Source of the DNA: Paenibacillus sp. FSL R5-0490
GTDB lineage: Bacteria; Bacillota; Bacilli; Bacillales; Cytobacillaceae
Direction of reading: 5' to 3'
Assembly (NCBI RefSeq): GCF_001956215.1
Contig: NZ_MRTQ01000003.1
Location: 62,001-126,000, forward strand
DNA: 64,000 bases
Every line of letters starts with the position of its first letter. Positions within the stretch are counted from its first letter, which is position 1. Below, piece after piece: positions 16,940-23,725 of the stretch. The position numbers and the translations under genes were made by a program. Under the pieces are notes generated by a model that was not told where the DNA came from, made no database searches, and saw nothing but the letters and a program-made list of their open reading frames with translations.

Positions 16940-17167
16940 ATGGATCTCAAAAAGCTAATAGCTCAGGATCATTTCAAAGTGCAGCGAAAAACACTCACAG
17001 CTCAGGAAGTGGCTGATTATATTGGTGTCCATCCTGACACGATTTATACGATGGTCCGAGAAAAGCAAATCCCCCATTTCCGGGTTAGGCGAAGAATTTT
17101 CTTTTCTCTGGAAACGATCAATGCCTGGATGCGTGACCAAGAACAAAAAAGTCTGGAGGCGATGTAA
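16940..17167 (+). CDS. excisionase-family helix-turn-helix protein
   Basis: 75-aa MerR/Xis-like DNA-binding protein with the standard excisionase-family core TAQEVADYIGVHPDTIYTMVREKQIPHFRVRRRIFFSLETINAWM. The start is placed at ATG 16940, because TTGAGGTG precedes it; an in-frame ATG at 16898 overlaps the previous stop and lacks a site. It may serve as the recombination directionality factor or as an early regulator. Confidence 0.8.
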   Translation: MDLKKLIAQDHFKVQRKTLTAQEVADYIGVHPDTIYTMVREKQIPHFRVRRRIFFSLETINAWMRDQEQKSLEAM

Positions 17168-17869
17168 ATGAATCAACTGCAGCCTATTTGCCAGAGAGGT
17201 AAGCGAGTATTAACTACCACTCAGCTTGCAGAAGCTTTTGGAACAGAAGCAAAAATTATTAACCGTAACTTTCAAAGAAATGCAGATCGGTATGTTCAAG
17301 GCAAGCATTATTTTGCCTTATCCGGAGAAGAATTACGAGAATTCAAAGGGTCACGTCAATTTGACGACAGCCTTAAATTTACTTCTATTCTCTATCTTTG
17401 GACCGAAAAAGGAGCTTGGCTTCACGCTAAATCACTTAATACTGAGCAGGCATGGGATGCTTACGAAAGGCTGGTCGATGAATACTACACCATTAAAGAA
17501 GACATTGTTCCTCTTTCAAAAGATCAGGCTCTTGTCACGGTGTTGAGAACAACTGCAGATCTTATGGAGGATACTCAAATCATTAAAGCTGAACAACACA
17601 AAATCAGAAAGCTTGTCTATGAAATTGATCATAAAGTTGAAGAGCATATCACTCTTAGCAGTGGCGAACAACGCCGTGTGCAGAAAGGAATTGCTCAAAA
17701 GGTATATGAGCTAGAAAGTAATCCAGATTTCCGATCAAAGCTCTTCAGGGAACTACATCGGGAAATAAAGGATCGTTTTGGTGTAGCAAGCTACAAAGAC
17801 ATTAAGAGAAAGGAACTTCAATCAGCTCTCAGCTACATAGAAAACTGGTTTCCTAGAAAAGTTTCATGA
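17168..17869 (+). CDS. ORF6N/ORF6C-domain phage antirepressor-like protein
   Basis: 233-aa protein. The N-terminal ORF6N DNA-binding domain (LTTTQLAEAFGTEAKIINRNFQRN, residues ~16-100, including LWTEKGAWLHAKSL) precedes a coiled-coil linker (~115-160) and a C-terminal ORF6C domain (~165-230, ending SALSYIENWF). Such proteins antagonise repressors in many Gram-positive temperate phages. The ribosome site GGAGGCGATGTAA overlaps the stop of the previous gene, so the two are translationally linked. Confidence 0.88.
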   Translation: MNQLQPICQRGKRVLTTTQLAEAFGTEAKIINRNFQRNADRYVQGKHYFALSGEELREFKGSRQFDDSLKFTSILYLWTEKGAWLHAKSLNTEQAWDAYERLVDEYYTIKEDIVPLSKDQALVTVLRTTADLMEDTQIIKAEQHKIRKLVYEIDHKVEEHITLSSGEQRRVQKGIAQKVYELESNPDFRSKLFRELHREIKDRFGVASYKDIKRKELQSALSYIENWFPRKVS

Positions 17870-18012
17870 GCGAAGGCACCGAACGAAGCTGCCAGGCTCA
17901 AAAAAATTCGGTGCACTTCCTTTCATCTATTAATTTTAATAGCAATCTATTAATTTGTCGGTTCCATACTGGAACCTTTCCAAATTGGAACATAGAAGGG
18001 AGGGAGAAAGGA

Positions 18013-18276
18013 TTGACTTTCGGCGCAGTATTGAAAGCATGCCGGGAGCGAGCAGGTCTTACCCAGGAGGAAATCGCAGAGAAACTTCATCGTTCACGGA
18101 GTTGTATTTCAAAATTTGAAACAGATAAAAAAACATTAGATGTCGCTACTTTAATCAAGTGGGCAGATGTTACCTCAGCTAAAGATGTGGCATGTGCCAT
18201 TGTGACAGGGGTAGATCCAGTGATGATATTGCAGCAGTTAATGCCGTTGATAGGAGGAATAATCCAATGGTTCTAA
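18013..18276 (+). CDS. XRE-family HTH protein
   Basis: 87-aa regulator with a clear HTH (LTQEEIAEKLHRSRSCISKFETDKKTL). The start is placed at TTG 18013, since AAGGGAGG (17996-18003) is nine bases upstream; the longer in-frame ORF back to 17866 has no site and a non-homologous-looking N-terminus. Helical tail with hydrophobic end LMPLIGGIIQWF. Role in early phage control is inferred. Confidence 0.75.
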   Translation: MTFGAVLKACRERAGLTQEEIAEKLHRSRSCISKFETDKKTLDVATLIKWADVTSAKDVACAIVTGVDPVMILQQLMPLIGGIIQWF

Positions 18277-18377
18277 CCAGAAAAGAGAAGCTGGAACAAT
18301 TGATTAAGAAATTAAAGAGCCAAGGAGTAAAGATTGATTGGGCAGTTAGAATACGTACTTCAAAGGAGGGTTCTTAA
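18267..18377 (+). CDS. small hypothetical protein (36 aa)
   Basis: Basic helical peptide MVLTRKEKLEQLIKKLKSQG, ending RIRTSKEGS. Strong TAGGAGGAATAATCC site before ATG 18267, overlapping the end of the XRE gene, and followed without gap by another short ORF. Early phage operon member; function unknown. Confidence 0.6.
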   Translation: MVLTRKEKLEQLIKKLKSQGVKIDWAVRIRTSKEGS

Positions 18378-18482
18378 GTGGACTTGGGCTATGTCCTAGC
18401 TATGATTTTTGGAACCTACTTTATTTTTATCATGGGAATTTTAATTGGAGATTTTACTTCAAATCAAAAAGAAAAGCAGTAA
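18378..18482 (+). CDS. single-pass small membrane protein (34 aa)
   Basis: GTG start at 18378 directly after the previous stop, with AAAGGAGGGTTC seven bases before it. One hydrophobic helix (YVLAMIFGTYFIFIMGILIG) and a polar tail TSNQKEKQ. The size and position suggest an early phage membrane peptide; function unknown. Confidence 0.55.
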   Translation: MDLGYVLAMIFGTYFIFIMGILIGDFTSNQKEKQ

Positions 18483-18565
18483 GCTCACCACAGCTCACTG
18501 CCACTAAATATCGATATGCTTATTCTACCACCACTAGAATAGGGCGGCAAGAATCTTTGTTCCTG

Positions 18566-18627
18566 CCGCGATAAGTCGGAACAAATATCTACCATTCCCC
18601 CATCATCTACGTTTCGGCTTATCGCGG
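18566..18627. repeat. long-range inverted repeat CCGCGATAAG / CTTATCGCGG
   Basis: Perfect 10-bp arms at 18566-18575 and 18618-18627 separated by 42 nt, in the GC-richest part of the 184-bp gap before yqaI. It may be an operator pair or a leader-RNA stem. There is no T-run, so it is not a simple terminator. Confidence 0.6.
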
Positions 18628-18666
18628 TGTGAATAAAGCACCTAATACATAGAGAGGAGGATAAAA

Positions 18667-18870
18667 ATGAATCATCCTATGATTGACCAAATAGAGCGGT
18701 CCGGATATCCGAATATGGTAACACAGCCTGAACATGTAGGATTCGATTATTTTGGTGACGAAATCCTTGATGGTGACGACATAGTGGAATATGACGGTGA
18801 AATCATCTTGAAGGACAACTTGGATCGGTTCTTAACAGAAGTGATGGAATTTGAATTTAGAACAGCATAA
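18667..18870 (+). CDS. YqaI-like phage protein
   Basis: 67-aa acidic protein with the YqaI pattern known from the B. subtilis skin element: HPMID start, FDYFGDEILDGDDIVEYDGEIILKDNL, then LTEVMEFEF. Encoded directly before the YqaJ/RecT genes, as in skin. GAGAGGAGGATAAAA precedes the ATG. Function unknown, probably an accessory of phage recombination. A hairpin (18876-18897) follows. Confidence 0.8.
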   Translation: MNHPMIDQIERSGYPNMVTQPEHVGFDYFGDEILDGDDIVEYDGEIILKDNLDRFLTEVMEFEFRTA

Positions 18871-18970
18871 AAAATGACTCCTGTTGGCGCAGGAGTCGGT
18901 AATGATTGGCTAATTATTTTGTACCGTCATTTTAGCATATAGGCTCTTGACGGTAAAGGGGGGACTAGAA

Positions 18971-19915
18971 TTGGCGCTAAACAATGCAGTTCCTACAAAG
19001 GATATGAGCCGGTACGAATGGCTGCAAGAACGGGCTAAAGGAATCGGCGGGAGTGACGCTGGAATCATTCTTGGAGTTAATAAATTTCGTACACCTTTTG
19101 AACTTTGGCTTGAAAAAACAGGCCAAGTCGAACCACAGGAAACTGATAATGAAGCAATTTACTGGGGAAATCAAATGGAAAATGTGGTTGCCAAGGAGTT
19201 TGAAAAGCGTACAGGTAAAAAGGTACGCCGAACAAATTTCATGTACAGCCATTCCAAGTATCCATTTATTAAAGCAAACGTTGACCGTTTAGTTGTTGGA
19301 GAATCAGCGGTTTTGGAATGCAAGACAGCCAGTGCGTATCTCGCTAAAGAGTGGGAAGGCGAAGAAGTTCCGGCAAGCTACCTTGTGCAGCTCCAGCATT
19401 ATCTAGGAGTGACTGAAAAGGAAAAGGGTTATATCGCTGTTCTTATCGGTGGCAACAAGTTCATCTGGAAGGAAGTAAAGCGAGACCAGGAGCTTATCGA
19501 TATGATTTTCAATGCTGAAAAGCACTTTTGGGAATTTCACGTACTGAAAGGGCATGCTCCGGTGTTAGATGGATCCAGTGCAGCTGAGAAGTATTTAAAA
19601 GAGAAGTACGCTTGTGCTGTGAAGGATAAAGAAATGGTCCTTCCATCTGATTATAAAGACTTGCTGGTTCAATATGAGAAAGTGAAATCTGATGAAAAGC
19701 TGATTAAAACAGCAAAAACCGAAATTGAAAACAAATTAAGAGAAGTATTGAAGGATGCTGAAACAGGTATTACTGATCAATTTATTGTCACTTGGAAGAA
19801 TCAGAGTAGAAAAAGTGTGGATTCGAAAGCACTGAAAGAAAAGTTTCCGGACATTTACAAAAAAGTTTTGAAAGAATCCTCGTTCCGAAAATTTGCTGTA
19901 AAGGAGATTAATTGA
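18971..19915 (+). CDS. yqaJ: YqaJ viral recombinase (lambda-exonuclease-like 5'-3' exonuclease)
   Basis: 314-aa nuclease of the YqaJ/lambda Exo family. It has the N-terminal GIGGSDAGIILGVNKFRTPFELW signature, an active-site region HSKYPFIKANVDRLVVGESAVLECKTAS (D...ExK) and QLQHYLGVT. It would resect double-stranded DNA for the RecT annealase encoded next. TTG 18971 is chosen because AAAGGGGGGA is seven bases upstream; an in-frame TTG at 18947 lacks spacing. The stop overlaps the recT start. Confidence 0.92.
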   Translation: MALNNAVPTKDMSRYEWLQERAKGIGGSDAGIILGVNKFRTPFELWLEKTGQVEPQETDNEAIYWGNQMENVVAKEFEKRTGKKVRRTNFMYSHSKYPFIKANVDRLVVGESAVLECKTASAYLAKEWEGEEVPASYLVQLQHYLGVTEKEKGYIAVLIGGNKFIWKEVKRDQELIDMIFNAEKHFWEFHVLKGHAPVLDGSSAAEKYLKEKYACAVKDKEMVLPSDYKDLLVQYEKVKSDEKLIKTAKTEIENKLREVLKDAETGITDQFIVTWKNQSRKSVDSKALKEKFPDIYKKVLKESSFRKFAVKEIN

Positions 19916-20844
19916 TGGCGACTAATACAGAATTGAAAAATCAATTAGCTAATAGGCAGGAGACAGCAGCAAAGCAGGTATCAGCTCAATCACTTGGACT
20001 TAAAAGTTTATTAAATACGCCAACAATGCAAAAGAAATTTGAGCAGGTATTGGCCAATAAAGCTCCTCAATTTATGGCATCCGTTCTTAATTTATATAAC
20101 GGAGATCCTGGTCTAAGAGAAGCTGAGCCTATGTCCATAGTATCCAGTGCAATGGTTGCTGCATCTCTCGATTTACCAGTTGATAAAAATTTAGGTTACG
20201 CCTGGATTGTTGCTTTTTATGATTCTAAAAAGGGGTATAAGACAGCACAGTTCCAGCTGGGATACAAAGGATACATTCAGCTGGCATTAAGAAGTGGCCA
20301 GTACAAGGCCATAAATGTAATACCGGTATATGAAGGAGAACTCCTAAAGTGGAATCGTCTAACGGAGGAAATTGACCTTGATTTGGATGCCAGGAAAAGT
20401 GATAAGGTCATCGGTTATTGTGGCTACTTTAGGTTGGTCAATGGCTTTGAAAAAACGGTTTATTGGACCCGAGATGAGGTCGAGGCGCACAGGATTAAGC
20501 ATAACAAGGCAAAAGATAAGAAGTCACTTAATAATGTTTGGCGTACTGATTATGATGCCATGGCAATGAAAACAGTTCTTAGGAACATGTTAGGCAAATG
20601 GGGTATCTTGTCCATCGATATGCAAAAAGCATTCTCAGAAGACGAGCAGGAGCGTGAGGTAAAAGATATTACGGATGAGGCTAATGAGTTTGATGAGCCA
20701 ATTCAGTACGACTCTCCAAGCAAGCAAGAGCATGTATCAGATGAAGAGCCTGAAATTATTGACACGGATCAAAAGAAGAAAAAAACTAGCAAAAATATGT
20801 CCGCCCAGGAATCATTGGACATAGATTTTGAAGATGCAGAGTAA
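19915..20844 (+). CDS. recT: RecT single-strand annealing protein
   Basis: 309-aa RecT-family annealase. Visible family blocks are LVANKAP-like FEQVLANKAPQFMASVLNLY, PMSIVSSAMVAASLDLPVDKNLGYAWIVAFYD, FQLGYKGYIQLALRSGQYKAINV and KTVLRNMLGKWGILSIDMQKAF, with an acidic C-terminal tail. It pairs with YqaJ in phage homologous recombination and replication. ATG 19915 has AAGGAG eight bases upstream. Confidence 0.94.
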   Translation: MATNTELKNQLANRQETAAKQVSAQSLGLKSLLNTPTMQKKFEQVLANKAPQFMASVLNLYNGDPGLREAEPMSIVSSAMVAASLDLPVDKNLGYAWIVAFYDSKKGYKTAQFQLGYKGYIQLALRSGQYKAINVIPVYEGELLKWNRLTEEIDLDLDARKSDKVIGYCGYFRLVNGFEKTVYWTRDEVEAHRIKHNKAKDKKSLNNVWRTDYDAMAMKTVLRNMLGKWGILSIDMQKAFSEDEQEREVKDITDEANEFDEPIQYDSPSKQEHVSDEEPEIIDTDQKKKKTSKNMSAQESLDIDFEDAE

Positions 20845-20995
20845 CAAAACAAATATCCTCCTTCCAGCATGGATCTGGGAGGAGGCTAAAGATAAAGAAC
20901 ACTTGAAAATGCTTGTTTTAGAGTATATGCGGCGGTATCCGGATTACAAAGTAAAAGGGGTTAAAAACGGATTTGCTGTCTGTGAGAGGGAGTGA
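20834..20995 (+). CDS. small conserved phage protein (53 aa)
   Basis: Frame-shifted overlap with the end of recT. It reads MQSNKTNILLPAWIWEEAKD, then a helix and a strand ending VKGVKNGFAVCERE. The LPAWIWEEA...YPDYKVKGVKNGFAVC pattern resembles small ORFs that follow recT in other Bacillus phages. It ends six bases before the HNH start. No independent ribosome site is obvious, so coupling to recT is likely. Confidence 0.6.
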   Translation: MQSNKTNILLPAWIWEEAKDKEHLKMLVLEYMRRYPDYKVKGVKNGFAVCERE

Positions 20996-21000
20996 GTCAC

Positions 21001-21489
21001 ATGCTTGTTAAGACCATTCGTATACCAAACGGAGATGTATTTTCAAAGTATTTTATATTCAAATGTGATAGATGCGATGAAACTATCGGGGAATCTGATC
21101 CACACATACCAGAGGAGCAAAAACATTATTGTTGGGAATGCAGTTTCATTTTAGGAAAGATAACGGAAGTGGAGTTCCTAAAATGTTCAGGGGTGTCCGT
21201 ACCAAATTCTCATGCTTCGGTAATTGATGGGGAAATCTTGATATGGATAGGCAGTAAACCACCCTGGGAGCAGACAAATAAGGATATTAGGAGCTCCGGT
21301 AAATATAAAGAATGGCGAACTTTGGTTTTGGAAAGAGACAAATACACATGTCAGCATTGTGGGCAAGTTGGGGGAGAGTTAAACGCTCATCATATAAAAC
21401 CGTTTGCTAAATATGAGAATTTAAGATTCGAAGTTTCAAATGGTCTAACCTTATGCGTGCCATGTCATAAAAATGTCCATAGGAAGTAG
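21001..21489 (+). CDS. HNH endonuclease
   Basis: 162-aa protein. The N-terminal zinc ribbon (CDRCDETIGESDPH, then CWEC) is followed by a linker and a C-terminal HNH domain: YTCQHCGQVGGELNAHHIKPFAKY, NGLTLCVPCHKNVH. The AHH catalytic pair and two CxxC zinc knuckles are intact. ATG 21001 is preferred to GTG 20992, given GAGAGGGA about ten bases upstream. In the recombination/replication module it may act in recombination or as a free-standing nuclease, rather than as the packaging HNH usually found beside terminase. Confidence 0.85.
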   Translation: MLVKTIRIPNGDVFSKYFIFKCDRCDETIGESDPHIPEEQKHYCWECSFILGKITEVEFLKCSGVSVPNSHASVIDGEILIWIGSKPPWEQTNKDIRSSGKYKEWRTLVLERDKYTCQHCGQVGGELNAHHIKPFAKYENLRFEVSNGLTLCVPCHKNVHRK

Positions 21490-21497
21490 GTGATACG

Positions 21498-22457
21498 GTG
21501 CCCGAAAGTTATCCATTTCCGACCTATTCAGGATTATTAGAGCCGAAACATTACAAAAAAATTGGATCAGCATTGTGGCTTTTTCTCTGGTGCGTCAGCT
21601 CCACTACAAAAGAAATTGAACGAGATGGAGTAACCTGGGGCATCGTGTTAGGAAATAAGCCATTAAAACGCTCCGAGTTGGCAGAACCTTTTGGAGTGAG
21701 CGAAAGAACTGTTCAAAGGTGGCTGGATGATCTGGAAACACATGGTTACATAAAGATCACCCGTGCTCCTTATGGCTACATTTTAACTGTGAAAAACTCC
21801 AAAAAATACAATAAAGAGAGAGTGGACAAAAATGTCCAGTCTGATGGAGACCGGACAAAAACGTCCAGCCCAGAGTGGACAGAAATGTCCAGTTATGTGG
21901 ACAAAAGTGTCCACTCTAATAAAGATATTACAAAGATAAATAATACTACTATTACTATTACTAAAGAAAATGACCCAGTAGATATTATTGCTGAAAGATT
22001 CATAGAGTTACGAACGATACAAGAAGGACGTTCTGTTTACCCAACAACAAAAGATTATGAAGCAATCGCCCGGATTGTCGCCCGTGGTATGCCGTTGTCA
22101 CAAACAATCAAATTGCTTGAACAGTGTTTTGCTGAATATAAAGAACGTCAGCCAAATGGAGCCATTAAAGCCTTCGGTTACTGTGAAAAATACATCATGG
22201 ATCATTATGATGCCTTAGTAGCAAGAGAACAGGCAAAAGAAGCAGCTAAAAACGTTAAGCCTTTTAAAAGCAATAATTCTTATAAACCTAAGGGTATGCG
22301 ATCCAAGCCAATACGGACGGAAATGCTGCCAGATTGGTTTTCTGATGGAAACCTACAGGATGAAAAGCCTAAACTTTTAAAGAATGAGCAGCAGGAACTT
22401 GCTAAGAAGAAAGCAGATTTGCAGGAAAAACTTAAACTATTAAGATCAGGGAGTTGA
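21498..22457 (+). CDS. phage replication initiator with winged helix and internal origin
   Basis: 319-aa DNA-replication protein. The N-terminal winged helix (residues ~50-95: LKRSELAEPFGVSERTVQRWLDDLETHGYIKIT) is followed by a low-complexity region encoded by the iterons (~108-140), a DnaD/DnaB2-like helical domain (~150-235) and a basic tail. As with lambda O, the origin appears to lie inside the gene. No separate helicase loader is recognisable, so the C-terminal half may recruit the host helicase. Confidence 0.82.
   Translation: MPESYPFPTYSGLLEPKHYKKIGSALWLFLWCVSSTTKEIERDGVTWGIVLGNKPLKRSELAEPFGVSERTVQRWLDDLETHGYIKITRAPYGYILTVKNSKKYNKERVDKNVQSDGDRTKTSSPEWTEMSSYVDKSVHSNKDITKINNTTITITKENDPVDIIAERFIELRTIQEGRSVYPTTKDYEAIARIVARGMPLSQTIKLLEQCFAEYKERQPNGAIKAFGYCEKYIMDHYDALVAREQAKEAAKNVKPFKSNNSYKPKGMRSKPIRTEMLPDWFSDGNLQDEKPKLLKNEQQELAKKKADLQEKLKLLRSGS
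21822..21970. repeat. candidate phage replication origin: four iterons plus AT-rich stretch
   Basis: Four 18-bp direct repeats, each an inverted repeat of the type GGAC-N6-GTCC: starts at 21822 (GTGGACAAAAATGTCCAG), 21851, 21875 and 21897. Start-to-start spacing is 29, 24 and 22 bp. They are followed at 21915-21970 by a nearly pure A+T stretch (ATAATACTACTATTACTATT and neighbours) suited to unwinding. All lie inside the initiator gene. Confidence 0.82.
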
Positions 22458-22461
22458 TACT

Positions 22462-22656
22462 ATGGGGATCCTTTATGAATCCGTTATGCAGCAGAAAAGG
22501 AATATCCTCATCAAAAGATTGTCAGAATTGAATATTTCTAAGGCTCAGTCAGGAAAGAGTATTAACGATTGTGATTACGAAGAACTGAAATATGAGCTTG
22601 TACTGGCATCCTTTCGGGAGATTGATGCGGAGGCTGCACCAAATAAATGGTTTTGA
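22462..22656 (+). CDS. small hypothetical phage protein (64 aa)
   Basis: Helical, charged protein (MGILYESVMQQKRNILIKRL start; DCDYEELKYELVLASFREID). GGGAGTTGATACT precedes the ATG, four bases after the initiator stop. This type of short ORF commonly follows phage DnaD-like genes; function unknown. Confidence 0.65.
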   Translation: MGILYESVMQQKRNILIKRLSELNISKAQSGKSINDCDYEELKYELVLASFREIDAEAAPNKWF

Positions 22657-22671
22657 AGGGAGATATGAAAA

Positions 22672-22893
22672 ATGACTATCACAAATGTTAAGTTAGTTAC
22701 TCGCTGTCCAAAATGTCTGGCCAAGGGGACTGTGATCGGCCATCGAAATAACCTCTTATTACTTGAGTGCAGGGACTGTAATAAACGTTGGAATACTTAC
22801 TCCAAGACTTGCAAGATTTGTGGAAAGCCAAATTACTTCTACGTTGAGGGTCCCTGCGTTAAATGTTATTCAGAAAAACATAATGCCGTCTGA
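22672..22893 (+). CDS. small zinc-ribbon protein (73 aa)
   Basis: Three CxxC pairs plus others (CPKC, CRDC, CKIC, CVKC) suggest two treble-clef or ribbon zinc knuckles. No other domain. GAAGGGAGATATGAAAA precedes the ATG. Nucleic-acid binding is likely; role unknown. Confidence 0.7.
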   Translation: MTITNVKLVTRCPKCLAKGTVIGHRNNLLLLECRDCNKRWNTYSKTCKICGKPNYFYVEGPCVKCYSEKHNAV

Positions 22894-22895
22894 AG

Positions 22896-23117
22896 TTAAT
22901 AAAATCGGTATGCAGAAGTTTTAGAGTGATGAGCAGATATAATGGCTTTACACTTAGGGCAGGTGACATTATCTACTTTTTTAAATTGAATCTTCTTAAA
23001 ATCACTTCTTGTAAATGTAGAAAAGACATGGTATTTAACGCCACATAAGCAATAGTTTTGATCCTTAATTATATGTCTTAGACCAGGCTCTTTACTGTAT
23101 ACTGTCGGGAAAATCAT
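22896..23117 (-). CDS. small zinc-binding hypothetical protein (73 aa), minus strand
   Basis: Reads MIFPTVYSKEPGLRHIIKDQ, then CLCG and CPKC, a four-Cys zinc site, with a basic linker. Start set at ATG 23117 (GAAAGGGTG upstream); the in-frame extension to 23282 has no ribosome site. It runs against the surrounding operon, which marks it as a later insertion. Function unknown. Confidence 0.5.
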   Translation of the reverse strand: MIFPTVYSKEPGLRHIIKDQNYCLCGVKYHVFSTFTRSDFKKIQFKKVDNVTCPKCKAIISAHHSKTSAYRFY

Positions 23118-23385
23118 GAATTTCAACACCCTTTCTTTAGTTAAAAAAATAGGCAAACTAGAAAGGTAATGTATTGGTAATATATTGTGTGCAACTCGGC
23201 TGCCATGACAAATAAGCTGTTTTAGGCCCGTGGCTTTGCGTCTTTTACTTTCGTAAAATTTGCCCAGAGGAAATACTAGCATAATTTAGGTATAATGTCA
23301 TATTTTGTAGGTTTTTGTAACAAAAATGTAATGATGTTTACGAATGGGAAAAATAGCATTATTAGGGGGACTAGGCGGTGAGGGA

Positions 23386-23622
23386 ATGAAGCAATTAGAT
23401 TTATTTTCCTTCGCCCTTGAGGATCAAATCGCTGAACTAAAACAAGGCGAAGAGTTGGAGTTTTACAGAGGGATGGAACGGCTGCTGATCCGTCATCATG
23501 AAAAATACAAGGGCGTTTGTCATTATCAGGGACCTGATTTCTCTGGTGTAGCATTTCATCTTGATGAAAGGGAAGGATTAGATTTGTTTGTTGCCAAGAT
23601 AAATAGGTGGCTGGAAGAGTAA
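23386..23622 (+). CDS. small hypothetical phage protein (78 aa)
   Basis: MKQLDLFSFALEDQIAELKQ, then YRGMERLLIRHHEKYKGVCHYQGPDFSGVAFHLD. Soluble and acidic. Start uncertain: ATG 23386 after GGCGGTGAGGG, or ATG 23344 in frame. I have seen similar MKQLDLF-type ORFs in Bacillus prophage early regions but know no function. Confidence 0.6.
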   Translation: MKQLDLFSFALEDQIAELKQGEELEFYRGMERLLIRHHEKYKGVCHYQGPDFSGVAFHLDEREGLDLFVAKINRWLEE

Positions 23623-23658
23623 GACAAGGAAGCAAAAGAGTAAACTAGGTATTCTTTC

Positions 23659-23688
23659 GAATTCTAAAAGTATACTCCCTGCATTTTT
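23659..23688 (+). promoter_or_regulatory. possible forespore (sigma-F/G-like) promoter of the cls cargo gene
   Basis: GAATT (23659-23663), 18-bp spacer, CATTTTT (23682-23688). This is close to the sigma-G type -35 GNATR and -10 CATNNTA, with one mismatch in each. No better sigma-A promoter is obvious in the gap. A weak call made mainly because of the gene content. Confidence 0.3.
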
Positions 23689-23725
23689 TGTAAATGTTAA
23701 GAGAAAAACAAGGGAGGATTTTTAG

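Noticed and set aside
22896..23282. Longer 128-aa reading of the minus-strand zinc protein
   Set aside because: The additional N-terminal 55 residues lack a ribosome site and do not look like coding sequence; ATG 23117 is better.
23276..23635. 119-codon minus-strand frame
   Set aside because: It covers the 78-aa plus-strand gene and has no ribosome site or recognisable protein features.
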